Position numbers and translations under genes: made by a program. The notes under the pieces were generated by a model that saw only the letters and a list, made by a program, of their open reading frames with translations, had not been told where the DNA came from and did not search any database. A stretch of DNA of 33,873 bases, from positions 1 through 33,873 of IMG/VR virus record IMGVR_UViG_3300044846_001112. One strand, given 5' to 3'. Of the stretch, positions 1-5,826 are shown in pieces. Numbering within the stretch: position 1 is the first letter of the stretch; each line of letters begins with the position of its first letter. The stretch comes from a virus.

Positions 1-304
1 TCACAAACGAAAATGGCAAAATAAACAGAACTTTAAAATCAAACGCAAAATTAGTTCCTGATGGCGTTCAATACGAAAGAGTATCAGTTCTTTTGTTAGA
101 TGTTGTTAAGCGTCAAGAAGAAGCAATCCAAGAACAACAAGCAATCATTACAGACCTAAAAGCTCGCATTGAAACCCTAGAATCTAAATAAGGATAAATC
201 ATGGAACTCAAAGTAAATCAACTAGACCGCAACACAGATGGTGACATCGTAACTACTGTTCATTGGACAGCAATTAAACAAGATGGTGAATTCACAGCAT
301 CATC
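1..304. repeat. Left copy of the terminal near-identical repeat
   Basis: Bases 1-304 align without gaps to 33570-33873. I count 13 substitutions (at 128, 143, 149, 151, 152, 167, 176, 177, 183, 209, 272, 273 and 274), and the first 127 bases are identical. The copy spans the end of the tail fibre gene and the start of the next small gene. Phage direct terminal repeats are normally exact, so this most likely marks a circular or permuted genome whose two ends came from slightly different strains. Confidence 0.85.
3..191 (+). CDS. Tail fibre C-terminus (S74-type chaperone domain), 5' truncated
   Basis: This open frame enters from the window edge and gives the last 62 residues of a protein nearly identical to the C-terminus of the tail fibre at 32264-33760. 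It holds the GVQYERVSVLLLDVV stretch and a closing coiled coil with QEEAIQEQQAI and RIETLESK, typical of the trimerising end of Peptidase_S74 intramolecular chaperone domains. Differences from the right-hand copy are minor: T for N before DLKAR, and S for A near the end. In a circular genome this would be the same gene as the right-hand one. Confidence 0.85.
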   Translation, partial: TNENGKINRTLKSNAKLVPDGVQYERVSVLLLDVVKRQEEAIQEQQAIITDLKARIETLESK

Positions 305-482
305 TTATGGCACAGTCGGTGTAGAAGTAGGTGATACAGTCATTCCTTTTGCTGATTTGACTGAAGAAGTAGTTAAGACTTGGTTAGCTGAAAAGCTAGA
401 CTTAGAAGCTATGGAAGCTAGTCTTGATGCTCAATTAGCAGACCTAAAAGCACCTAAAGTAGTAAGCGGATTACCTTGGTAA
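201..482 (+). CDS. Small conserved phage protein after the tail fibre
   Basis: The gene encodes 93 residues and starts with ATG behind AAGGAT, nine bases after the fibre stop. The N-terminal half looks like a small beta domain (VTTVHWTAIKQDGEFTASSYG), followed by GDTVIPFADLTEEVVKTWL and an acidic helical end. Short proteins of this build, with a W-T-A-x-x-D-G-E-F/Y pattern and a DLTE-V-WL helix, are common beside tail genes in phages and usually lack an assigned role. The 5' end recurs at 33770 with a changed residue pair after HWTA. The position suggests a virion or tail-assembly accessory, but nothing in the sequence proves it. Confidence 0.8.
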   Translation: MELKVNQLDRNTDGDIVTTVHWTAIKQDGEFTASSYGTVGVEVGDTVIPFADLTEEVVKTWLAEKLDLEAMEASLDAQLADLKAPKVVSGLPW

Positions 483-491
483 TATGGGTAA

Positions 492-511
492 ACCGCTTCC
501 CTTTAAGCGGT
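492..511 (+). other. Intergenic hairpin
   Basis: ACCGCTT (492-498) and AAGCGGT (505-511) form a perfect 7-bp stem with a 6-base loop between two structural-type genes. Only four T residues follow, so it is at best a weak terminator. It may instead be an mRNA-stabilising or processing hairpin, since the next Shine-Dalgarno begins seven bases after the stem. Confidence 0.4.
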
Positions 512-527
512 AATTTTGGAGAAAACT

Positions 528-746
528 ATGGGAAATAAAGAAAAAACCCCAGTCGTTTTAGATGATGTTGAGTATTTTTACGAAGATATGAACCAGCAAC
601 AACAAATGATGGTTAATCATATTCAAGACTTAGACCGCAAGATTGGTTCAATGTCATTCAACATTGATCAGTTGAATGTCGGTAAGGCTGCTTTCGTTAA
701 GCTACTAAAAGAAGCTTTGGAAACTAAGGAAATTACGGAGCAATAA
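528..746 (+). CDS. Small conserved phage protein, DUF6447-like
   Basis: I chose the ATG at 528 (72 residues) because GGAG at 518-521 lies six bases upstream; an in-frame TTG at 516 overlaps that site. The protein begins with a short polar stretch, then VVLDDVEYFYEDM, a glutamine-rich segment (NQQQQMMVNHIQDLDRKI) and a C-terminal helix. This matches the build of small DUF6447-type phage proteins: a 'target-your-name' strand, an N/Q-rich helix, then a coiled-coil helix. The function is unknown. Its stop overlaps the next ATG by one base (TAATG), so the two are probably translationally coupled. Confidence 0.75.
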   Translation: MGNKEKTPVVLDDVEYFYEDMNQQQQMMVNHIQDLDRKIGSMSFNIDQLNVGKAAFVKLLKEALETKEITEQ

Positions 747-949
747 TGTCGGAAATAGACCCAGTACGCTATGGTGTTTTATGGCACAAAGTAGAAAAAA
801 TGGAAGAAGAAGTTGCTGAACTTCGCAAGGATATGAAAACCCTCATAGCTATGGCTGAACGCTCAAAAGGCGGTATGTTCATGGGTATGGCCATCGTTTC
901 TGCTTTAAGTAGCGTAGTGGGCTATATCACCCATTGGTGGACTAAGTGA
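746..949 (+). CDS. Small coiled-coil membrane protein, possible holin-like or XhlA-like
   Basis: The protein has 67 residues. Residues 10-38 form an amphipathic heptad helix (KVEKMEEEVAELRKDMKTL), and residues 43-62 a single hydrophobic segment (GMFMGMAIVSALSSVVGYI) ending in HWWTK. One coiled coil followed by one C-terminal membrane helix resembles XhlA/haemolysin-type lysis accessories and small phage membrane anchors. It lies upstream of the lysis genes, so a holin or antiholin role is possible but unproven. The start overlaps the previous stop (TAATG) and the end overlaps the next GTG start. Confidence 0.75.
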   Translation: MSEIDPVRYGVLWHKVEKMEEEVAELRKDMKTLIAMAERSKGGMFMGMAIVSALSSVVGYITHWWTK

Positions 950-1428
950 GAGAAATACTCGTTATTTGGGCGGTATTGATTGGCGTAGCGTTTGCCTACA
1001 ACGCCAAAGCCCAAAATACTGTGATGGACATGAACTACAAAGGGCAACCTGTACCTTCAGCGATTGCACCATCTATGTCAGCATTTTCTCAAGATGTATG
1101 CGGTATTCCTGTAAGCGGTGCAGTATCTTCTACTGTTATTGGAGTATCAGGTGGCACAGTTTATACCGATGCTAACTGTGAACGAATTAAGATTGCCAAA
1201 ACACTCAATGACCTTGGTCTAAAAGTAGCTGCCGTAGCGACTTTATGTGCTGATAACAGGGTTTGGGATGCTATGTTGATGTCAGGTACGCCATGCCCTA
1301 TTGATGGGTTAATTGGTGATGCTGCTAGAGATGCTTGGATTAAGAAAAACCCTGAGAAATTTGAGAAGCTTTATGGCAAAGTACCCCCTCTATCTACTGT
1401 TGCTACTAAGCCTACTGAGGACAAGTGA
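946..1428 (+). CDS. Exported hypothetical protein with four cysteines
   Basis: The protein has 160 residues from a GTG start that overlaps the previous TGA. Residues 1-22 are a clear signal peptide with a hydrophobic ILVIWAVLIGVAFA core and an AKA cleavage motif. The mature part has four cysteines placed as DVCGIP, DANCER, ATLCAD and TPCPI. The order of a glycine/serine/valine beta segment, then D-x-N-C, then an L-x-x-L-G-x-K-x-A-A helix, then a C and a T-x-C-P pair is one I associate with unassigned exported proteins in proteobacterial phages. It is probably periplasmic. Its last 56 bases are shared with the start of the next gene in another frame. Confidence 0.75.
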   Translation: MREILVIWAVLIGVAFAYNAKAQNTVMDMNYKGQPVPSAIAPSMSAFSQDVCGIPVSGAVSSTVIGVSGGTVYTDANCERIKIAKTLNDLGLKVAAVATLCADNRVWDAMLMSGTPCPIDGLIGDAARDAWIKKNPEKFEKLYGKVPPLSTVATKPTEDK

Positions 1429-2509
1429 TGCTTTGGCTCAAGCGTGTTATTGCACGACTCCTTGGCAACCAAACTCAGTCTTTGGACAATCCTGTACCGC
1501 AAACGCAAACTGTTGGGCTTGCCAACAAGGTGCGTACAACACAAGCTGGCAACAAGCGTTCTGTGGCAACTACCAAGCACCTCAACCAGTCCCAGTCACT
1601 TGCACAACAACATTCACCGAAAAAACAGAAAGTTGCCAAGCAAACTTTAGCGGTATCAAAAGATTCAAGCAAGAAACCAAAACCTGTACAGACGGCCAAG
1701 TCACGAACTACGGCTGGCAACTCTACTCAGACAGTTGCACACCAAACCCACCAAGTTGCATCAACTCAACGGACTCAAAAACAGAAACTTGCGGAATCAA
1801 TCAAAGCGGTCAAAAAAGCTACCAAAGAAACAACATCTGTAGCGACCCCTACGGCACGAAAACGCTAGGTGATTGGGTTTTAACTTCTAATACTTGCACC
1901 CAAGACCCACCTTCTTGCCAAGTGCAAAGCCAAAGTCAAACACTTTCTTGCCAAGTAGGTTATGTTGGTAGTATTACGCAAATACAAACATCAACTTGCC
2001 CTAATCCTTATGGGCAACCAGTATGGAGTGGATCATGGATAACAACACAGAATACTTGCACAAAGTCAGTAACGAATCCGACCAATATAGCGAGTCCTGT
2101 ATCGCCTGTAAGCCCACTCAACCCCACGAGTGTAGCCACCCCTGTATCGCCAACGCCCACATCAACTGTAACTGCACCGACTACTCAGGATGTGCCGAAC
2201 TCGGCAGCGACCCTGACAACCTCGCAGACAAAATCAACTGCATCGGAAACCCCTACCCCCAAAGAAACACCGAAGTCACCATTCACCCTAAAGACTTTAC
2301 CCCTTGCGTTGTCGTTGGAGCTATTTTCTAAGCCAATGGCACAACCCAATGTATTTCCTGACTTAAATATTGGTCAAGAACTGCCAAATGATATTAAAAT
2401 CATGCAACAAACATACATGGACTTAATCACTAACGGTTCATTGTTTAACCCCAACCAAGCCGATAAATTAAAACGCATCGCTAGTGATGCTGTGGAGTTA
2501 GAGCAATGA
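1373..2509 (+). CDS. Secreted cysteine-rich triple-repeat protein
   Basis: I chose the ATG at 1373 (378 residues) because GAGAAG sits five bases upstream and the first 22-24 residues are a strong signal peptide (MAKYPLYLLLLLSLLRTSDA, then LAQA). The frame stays open to 1313, but that would bury the signal. Residues 25-235 contain 18 cysteines and about three repeats of the pattern T-E-x-C, S-G, C-x-D/N-x-x-G, G-x-W, N-T-C-T, P-P-S-C. A proline/threonine/serine linker follows, then a helical C-terminal domain. The end overlaps the next ATG. I do not recognise the family. The context places it in the lysis block, so it may act in the periplasm or at the outer membrane. Confidence 0.75.
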   Translation: MAKYPLYLLLLLSLLRTSDALAQACYCTTPWQPNSVFGQSCTANANCWACQQGAYNTSWQQAFCGNYQAPQPVPVTCTTTFTEKTESCQANFSGIKRFKQETKTCTDGQVTNYGWQLYSDSCTPNPPSCINSTDSKTETCGINQSGQKSYQRNNICSDPYGTKTLGDWVLTSNTCTQDPPSCQVQSQSQTLSCQVGYVGSITQIQTSTCPNPYGQPVWSGSWITTQNTCTKSVTNPTNIASPVSPVSPLNPTSVATPVSPTPTSTVTAPTTQDVPNSAATLTTSQTKSTASETPTPKETPKSPFTLKTLPLALSLELFSKPMAQPNVFPDLNIGQELPNDIKIMQQTYMDLITNGSLFNPNQADKLKRIASDAVELEQ

Positions 2510-2946
2510 GTGATAGTGATAAATTAGATAAGATTGAGTCCGCAATCAAGTTTGCAAGAGAAAATGCCATCGTATTGGGCTTTTTAGGTACTGCCGTGCC
2601 GTTTATTTTTGGTTTAGGTTATACCGCTATTACCGAAATCAACAAAGCCAAGGATGCCCTTTCTCAGTTCACAGAGATTGTTGAACAATTTGGCGAATAC
2701 AAGAGCAAAGTCGCTAATTTAGAGCGTGATAACCAGTTATTGAGAGAGCGTTTACAAGCTCAAGGTGATCAAATTGGCAAAGCACAGGATAGATTGACCG
2801 ATGCCGTGTTGGATTCTAAGCAAGCCAAAGCCAAGGCTGATGCCGTGGAAAGAATGACCACGCAAGAGCTAAAGATTCTTGGTGAAGCCATGAAATCTGA
2901 GCTAAACGCCATCAAACGAGCAACTTCTAACCGATTGGGGAACTAA
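2506..2946 (+). CDS. Membrane-anchored coiled-coil protein, candidate inner-membrane spanin
   Basis: The protein has 146 residues and begins with ATGA overlapping the previous stop. A short cytoplasmic N-terminus is followed by one hydrophobic segment at about residues 21-43 (AIVLGFLGTAVPFIFGLGY). A long heptad-rich region covers residues 50-135, including KVANLERDNQLLRERLQAQ. One N-terminal membrane helix plus a periplasmic coiled coil is the layout of Rz-type i-spanins, and the gene lies directly before holin and endolysin. No matching small lipoprotein (o-spanin) is obvious, so the call rests on topology and position only. Confidence 0.6.
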   Translation: MSDSDKLDKIESAIKFARENAIVLGFLGTAVPFIFGLGYTAITEINKAKDALSQFTEIVEQFGEYKSKVANLERDNQLLRERLQAQGDQIGKAQDRLTDAVLDSKQAKAKADAVERMTTQELKILGEAMKSELNAIKRATSNRLGN

Positions 2947-3446
2947 TGGATAACTTACTTACATTACTAAAAGCGACTGCACCAGCATTAGCGACTGCGG
3001 TGGCTGGGCCATTAGGTGGTGCTGCCGTATCTATGATTGCTGACAAGCTAGGTTTGGATGACAAGACTGTAGAAGGCGTGACCAAAGCCCTGATTGCTGA
3101 CCCTGAGAAGCTAAACAAGCTCAAAGAGATGGAGTTGGAGTTTGCCAAGATTGATGCTCAAGACCGCAATTCTGCTCGCAATCGTGAGATTGAAATTGCT
3201 AAGTCTGATGTGCATTTCATTACCAAAAACATCGCTTCTATCCTAGCTCTTGGAACTTTGTCAGGCTCAATGATTATGACTGGCTTGATATTCTTTGTGG
3301 ATTTCCCTGATAGTCAAGAAAACATCATTATTTTTGCTTTGGGATTCTTGTCCAGTTCTGCAACTCAGGTCTTGTCTTACTACTTTGGATCAAGCCAAGG
3401 TTCTAAAGAAAAAACCGAAGAAATTAAAGGAATGATGAAAAAATGA
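2946..3446 (+). CDS. Holin, 3-TM family (GTA-holin type)
   Basis: The protein has 166 residues. The N-terminal segment (ALATAVAGPLGGAAVSMIAD, about 14-33) is weakly hydrophobic and glycine/alanine-rich. A helical region follows with KLKEMELEFAKIDAQDRNSA and the charged R-N-R-E-I-E-I-A-K-S-D. Two clear membrane helices lie at about 97-118 and 126-148. The E-x-E-x-A-K-x-D-x-x-x-R-x-S-A-R pattern before two C-terminal helices is characteristic of the Pfam 'holin of 3TMs, for gene-transfer release' family. It should form the inner-membrane lesion that releases or activates the adjacent endolysin. The start overlaps the previous stop (TAATG) and the end overlaps the endolysin start (ATGA). Confidence 0.85.
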   Translation: MDNLLTLLKATAPALATAVAGPLGGAAVSMIADKLGLDDKTVEGVTKALIADPEKLNKLKEMELEFAKIDAQDRNSARNREIEIAKSDVHFITKNIASILALGTLSGSMIMTGLIFFVDFPDSQENIIIFALGFLSSSATQVLSYYFGSSQGSKEKTEEIKGMMKK

Positions 3447-3904
3447 ACCTAAGCCCTAACTTTACCCTTGAAGAAGCCACATTTAGCGAAACTGCTGTGC
3501 GTTTAGGTATTCCTAACGAACCAAGCCCTGAGCAGTTGGAGAATATGAAGAAGGCAGCAGAAGGCATGGAAGCTATCAGAAAGCTTTTAGGTAAGCCAAT
3601 TCGTGTGAACTCATGGTTACGCCTACCAGCTGTTAATCAAGCGATTGGTGGTGCTGCTAAATCAAGCCACATGGATGGGTGGGCTATTGACTTTGTATGC
3701 CCTAGTTATGGTGATCCTTATGCCGTGGCTAAGGCTTTGAAAGATTCAGATATTCAAGTGGATCAGGTGATTCATGAGTTTGGTCGTTGGGTTCATGTAT
3801 CGTTTGCCCCTGAGATGAGAAACCAATTCCTGACCATATTTAAACCGCAGAATAAATATGTATCAGGAATCTTGACTGCTGAAGAATACGCTAAGAGTGC
3901 TTAG
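3443..3904 (+). CDS. Endolysin, M15 family zinc D-Ala-D-Ala carboxypeptidase type
   Basis: The protein has 153 residues, a normal length for the Peptidase_M15_3 family. The N-terminal part (NFTLEEATFSETAVRLGI) is the usual lead-in, and IRVNSWLRLPAVNQAIGG is the conserved R-x-x-S-x-x-R-x-x-x-x-N region. Zinc ligands are visible as S-S-H76-x-x-G-x-A-x-D83 and W-V-H118-V-S, with a likely catalytic E112 in VIHEFG. It should cleave peptide bonds in peptidoglycan. There is no signal peptide, so export depends on the holin just upstream. Its last 14 bases overlap the 3' end of the opposing gene at 3891-4061, with no good terminator between the convergent units. Confidence 0.93.
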   Translation: MNLSPNFTLEEATFSETAVRLGIPNEPSPEQLENMKKAAEGMEAIRKLLGKPIRVNSWLRLPAVNQAIGGAAKSSHMDGWAIDFVCPSYGDPYAVAKALKDSDIQVDQVIHEFGRWVHVSFAPEMRNQFLTIFKPQNKYVSGILTAEEYAKSA

Positions 3905-4061
3905 TTTCGTTAATAGCTAAAGCGTTGCGGTATCTTGCCCATTTCTCTTGATACCGCTTATCTTCGCTAGGTGGCTCAAAGCCAAGTCTACGCAATGTTT
4001 CTGCAATATTAGTCTTGGCTGCTGGCGTATATTTCCAGTTGATATTGTCAAGTCGCATCAT
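3891..4061 (-). CDS. Small hypothetical protein (56 residues)
   Basis: This short gene is the last of the leftward block. Its first ATG (4061-4059) overlaps the TGA of the upstream HTH gene as ATGA, which supports both its reality and its start. The product opens MMRLDNINWKYTPAAKTNIA and continues with ETLRRLGFEPPSED and a basic helix KRYQEKWARYRNAL. This helical, basic small protein could bind nucleic acid, but I do not recognise it. Its 3' end overlaps the endolysin gene tail-to-tail by 14 bases. An 8-bp inverted repeat (GCGGTATC at 3927-3934, GATACCGC at 3950-3957) lies inside the coding sequence and lacks a T run. Confidence 0.6.
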   Translation of the reverse strand: MMRLDNINWKYTPAAKTNIAETLRRLGFEPPSEDKRYQEKWARYRNALAINETKHS

Positions 4062-4255
4062 TTGACCCCCATGTAGGTATATTTAGCCCAACGCTTACCT
4101 TCAGCCGTTTGAATCGTTGCAACAATGTTATGGCTATCTTTTAATCTAAATATTACATCGGCTAGGCGTGTAATGCCATACTTTTGGATAGCTTCCCAGC
4201 TAGTGATTGATTTACGCTTTTTAAAGTGAGCTAACACCATCTCTTTTTGATTCAT
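4058..4255 (-). CDS. Helix-turn-helix protein, HTH_39-like
   Basis: The protein has 65 residues, almost all one winged-helix fold: an N-terminal helix MNQKEMVLAHFKKRKSITSW, then EAIQKYGITRLADVIFRLKD and a wing containing TAEGKRWAKYTY. The order 'I-L-x-x-F/L-K-x-x-x-S-I-T-x-x-E-A-x-x-x-x-G-I-T-R-L-x-x-x-I-x-x-L' is characteristic of the small phage HTH_39 family. It is likely a DNA-binding regulator within the early leftward operon. The ribosome site GGGGGTC lies within the end of the tiny upstream membrane-peptide gene. Confidence 0.85.
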   Translation of the reverse strand: MNQKEMVLAHFKKRKSITSWEAIQKYGITRLADVIFRLKDSHNIVATIQTAEGKRWAKYTYMGVK

Positions 4256-4256
4256 A

Positions 4257-4343
4257 TTAAAGACCCCCTGTGCGGATTACCCATACTGTTAAAGGAACAA
4301 CAAAGAAACAAACACCCAAAAACAAACCTTTAAGGATCATCAT
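4257..4343 (-). CDS. Tiny single-pass membrane peptide (28 residues)
   Basis: The peptide MMILKGLFLGVCFFVVPLTV continues WVIRTGGL and is nearly all one membrane helix with a positively charged end. The gene fits exactly between its neighbours: it starts two bases after the stop at 4346 and ends one base before the ATG at 4255. Such tight packing supports translation. Its role is unknown; small phage membrane peptides of this type can affect membrane potential, exclusion or lysis timing, but nothing here shows which. Confidence 0.5.
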   Translation of the reverse strand: MMILKGLFLGVCFFVVPLTVWVIRTGGL

Positions 4344-4345
4344 GA

Positions 4346-4540
4346 TTAGTAGCCCTCGCAGATTTCTTGAGCTAATGACTCAATGATTTTTGGTGAAATC
4401 AATTCGTAAATATCAACGCCTTGATGTTTTATGGTGTGGATTTGAACTCCACCGTTATAGCCAACTGTATCGTCAGCATCTTCGTAGTCGTACTCTATGT
4501 CTAAAAGCACACCATCACGGTCAATTTGTATTTCTTCCAT
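4346..4540 (-). CDS. Acidic hypothetical protein
   Basis: The protein has 64 residues and is the first gene of the leftward transcript from the promoter at 4583-4611. The start is well set by AAGGAG a few bases upstream of the ATG. The protein is strongly acidic (MEEIQIDRDGVLLDIEYDYE, then DADDTVGYNGGVQIHTIKH), has a predicted beta-rich front half, and ends in a helix (SPKIIESLAQEI). Small acidic early proteins are often DNA mimics or host-takeover factors, but no family is recognisable. Confidence 0.65.
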   Translation of the reverse strand: MEEIQIDRDGVLLDIEYDYEDADDTVGYNGGVQIHTIKHQGVDIYELISPKIIESLAQEICEGY

Positions 4541-4560
4541 TTGTTTCTCCTTGTTTACTC

Positions 4561-4576
4561 ACTGCGATGTTGCAGT
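4561..4576 (-). promoter_or_regulatory. Operator-like inverted repeat, copy 1
   Basis: ACTGC-GATGTT-GCAGT is a perfect 5-bp inverted repeat with a 6-base centre. It lies just downstream of the -10 hexamer of the leftward promoter (6 bases away) and upstream of the ATG at 4540. A second copy with the same arms and the same distance to its -10 lies at 7282-7297. The shared arrangement suggests both are bound by one regulator. Confidence 0.65.
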
Positions 4577-4582
4577 AATGAC

Positions 4583-4611
4583 AGATTAAGCCAACTTAAC
4601 AAGTAATGCAA
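4583..4611 (-). promoter_or_regulatory. Leftward promoter for 4346-4540 and following genes
   Basis: Read on the minus strand, TTGCAT (4611-4606) and TAATCT (4588-4583) are separated by 17 bases. The region from the -10 to the operator closely resembles the promoter at 7304-7332. Transcription would begin in or next to the operator-like inverted repeat. It would serve the four leftward genes ending at 3891. Confidence 0.6.
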
Positions 4612-4657
4612 GAATTATTTTGTAGGGACAAACCCTAGTGTTGTTTATTTGCAACAT

Positions 4658-4733
4658 TGGCTCCTCGGGCTGGGCTTGAACCAGCGACCCTACGATTAAC
4701 AGTCGTATGCTCTACCAACTGAGCTACCGAGGA
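4658..4733 (-). tRNA. tRNA-Asn (anticodon GTT)
   Basis: The minus strand folds into a complete 76-base cloverleaf with an encoded CCA. The acceptor stem TCCTCGG/CCGAGGA is 7 bp perfect, the D stem is GCTC/GAGC, the anticodon stem is TACGA/TCGTA around CTGTTAA, and the T stem is GCTGG/CCAGC around TTCAAGC. The anticodon GTT reads AAC and AAU. It lies between the exonuclease gene and the 4583 promoter in the leftward block. No integrase is present, so it is more likely a translation aid than an attachment site remnant. Confidence 0.97.
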
Positions 4734-4774
4734 ATGGGGCGTGACAATTTGGCAACTACTAGCAACCAACGAGA

Positions 4775-4818
4775 AAGCCGTAAAACCGTTGGATTGTTGC
4801 ATCCTTGTTTGACGGCTT
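4775..4818 (-). other. Nested hairpin after the exonuclease gene
   Basis: AAGCCGT (4775-4781) pairs with ACGGCTT (4812-4818), enclosing a small GGAT/ATCC hairpin (4791-4804). It lies between the exonuclease stop at 4828 and the tRNA. On the minus strand it is followed by TTCTCGTT rather than a clean T run, so it could be a weak terminator or a processing structure for the tRNA-bearing transcript. Confidence 0.35.
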
Positions 4819-4827
4819 AACCACGCT

Positions 4828-5574
4828 TTAAATATTGTTCTTTAGCTTATAAAACGCTAATAAATGAGTAAAGCATTCCCATGCCGACTTCAGGGAATCA
4901 GGGGGTATTTCGCATAACTTTACCTCATTGGTAGTGCCATTGACAAATACAATTGCTGCTCTGCATTCCTCAAGCTTGTAGCCAAGACCTACGCAATAGG
5001 CTGCCAGTTGCATCTCATGTTCGTGATATGGCTCAACCTTTTCAAGATCCGTTTCTTTGGTCTTAAAGTCCACAACCAAGTTTTGGGCTGATAGGTCAAT
5101 TTTTCCACCATACCCTAGCTCATGGGCAAAAGACTTTTCAGATAGCCACAGTTGGCTTCCAAACGCATCAGCAAGGGCTTTATCTATGTTCTTCACATAT
5201 TGTGGCCATTCAGGAAGGTAAACTTGCTCAAAGTAGCTTTCAATGATTCCGTGGATAGCCGTTCCACGCTCTGCTGCTTGTCTGCCCTGAACCTTAGAAT
5301 CAGCCATGACTCGCTCCAACCAATCCTTCTCAGGTTCGTTTGGGTTTCTTGGCAAGGTTAATGCTGATAACAACACCTGAGTTTGTAACCAAGTATTGAG
5401 TGCTGGTTTAGCTGCCACACCCAAGATAGTGGTTACGCTAGGCACTAGGTCTAGCTTACGAGCATCACGCAATGTGGTGGCTCTTAGACCTGTTTTGCCT
5501 TCAACTTGATACGCTGATTCACCAGTTTTGGTATACCAATGAGAGGATTCGCTATTTTTTTGTTTGATTATCAT
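4828..5574 (-). CDS. PD-(D/E)XK exonuclease, RecB/Cas4-like
   Basis: The protein has 248 residues from the ATG at 5574, which overlaps the previous stop as ATGA; an earlier in-frame ATG at 5592 would overlap more. Nuclease landmarks run in order: LVPSVTTIL near the N-terminus, AAERGTAIHGIIESYF at about 101-115, GYGGKIDL with the metal-binding Asp at about 160, VVDFKTKE (D169, K171) and HEMQLAAYCVGLGY, the Q-x-x-x-Y motif. This is the PD-(D/E)XK exonuclease core used by phages for end resection in recombination. It is encoded in the same direction as the SSB-like protein, with which it probably works. Confidence 0.85.
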   Translation of the reverse strand: MIIKQKNSESSHWYTKTGESAYQVEGKTGLRATTLRDARKLDLVPSVTTILGVAAKPALNTWLQTQVLLSALTLPRNPNEPEKDWLERVMADSKVQGRQAAERGTAIHGIIESYFEQVYLPEWPQYVKNIDKALADAFGSQLWLSEKSFAHELGYGGKIDLSAQNLVVDFKTKETDLEKVEPYHEHEMQLAAYCVGLGYKLEECRAAIVFVNGTTNEVKLCEIPPDSLKSAWECFTHLLAFYKLKNNI

Positions 5575-5735
5575 TTGTTTTCCATTGTGCATTTGAAGTT
5601 AGACTTAGCTATTTGCATAACTGCATCCATCGTTAATTGAGCGTGTTTACCGCTTTTGTAGCCATGACCATAAGCCAACACTACCAAAACAATAAATAAC
5701 GCCACCCAAGCGGTTCTAATAGCCACCTTACTCAT
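5571..5735 (-). CDS. Small membrane protein (54 residues)
   Basis: I chose the ATG at 5735, giving MSKVAIRTAWVALFIVLVVL as an N-terminal membrane helix followed by AYGHGYKSGKHAQLT and a short polar tail with one cysteine. An in-frame start 21 bases earlier is possible but would place charged residues ahead of the helix inside the previous gene. It overlaps the 32-residue membrane peptide upstream by 8 bases and the exonuclease gene downstream by 4. A signal-anchor with the short soluble part outside is the likely topology; function unknown. Confidence 0.6.
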   Translation of the reverse strand: MSKVAIRTAWVALFIVLVVLAYGHGYKSGKHAQLTMDAVMQIAKSNFKCTMENK

Positions 5736-5826
5736 TTTGAGTCCACCATAAGGCAAACAAAATAGACAAGATGGCTAAAGCCAACATTCCAATACCGCCC
5801 AATACGACCCATAAAACTGTGATCAT
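5728..5826 (-). CDS. Tiny membrane peptide (32 residues)
   Basis: The peptide MITVLWVVLGGIGMLALAIL continues SILFALWWTQNE, a single long hydrophobic helix with a glycine zipper-like GGIG and a tryptophan pair at the interface. Its ATG overlaps the stop of the HTH gene as ATGA, and its end overlaps the next membrane-protein start, so it belongs to the operon. Two adjacent membrane peptides (this and 5571-5735) may form a pair. Function not recognisable. Confidence 0.6.
   Translation of the reverse strand: MITVLWVVLGGIGMLALAILSILFALWWTQNE

Noticed and set aside
1-304. Diversity-generating retroelement template/variable pair
   Set aside because: The substitutions between copies are not biased to adenines and there is no reverse transcriptase in the window.
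2023-2331. 102-codon frame inside the cysteine-repeat gene
   Set aside because: No ribosome site, low-complexity composition mirroring the repeat codons, and it lies fully within a better-supported gene.
3927-3957. 8-bp inverted repeat GCGGTATC/GATACCGC between convergent genes
   Set aside because: It lies inside the 56-residue gene's coding region, has a 15-base loop and no T run on either strand, so I do not call it a terminator.
4658-4733. tRNA gene as an integration site
   Set aside because: No integrase, recombinase or excisionase is present and the tRNA is complete, so an attachment role is unsupported.
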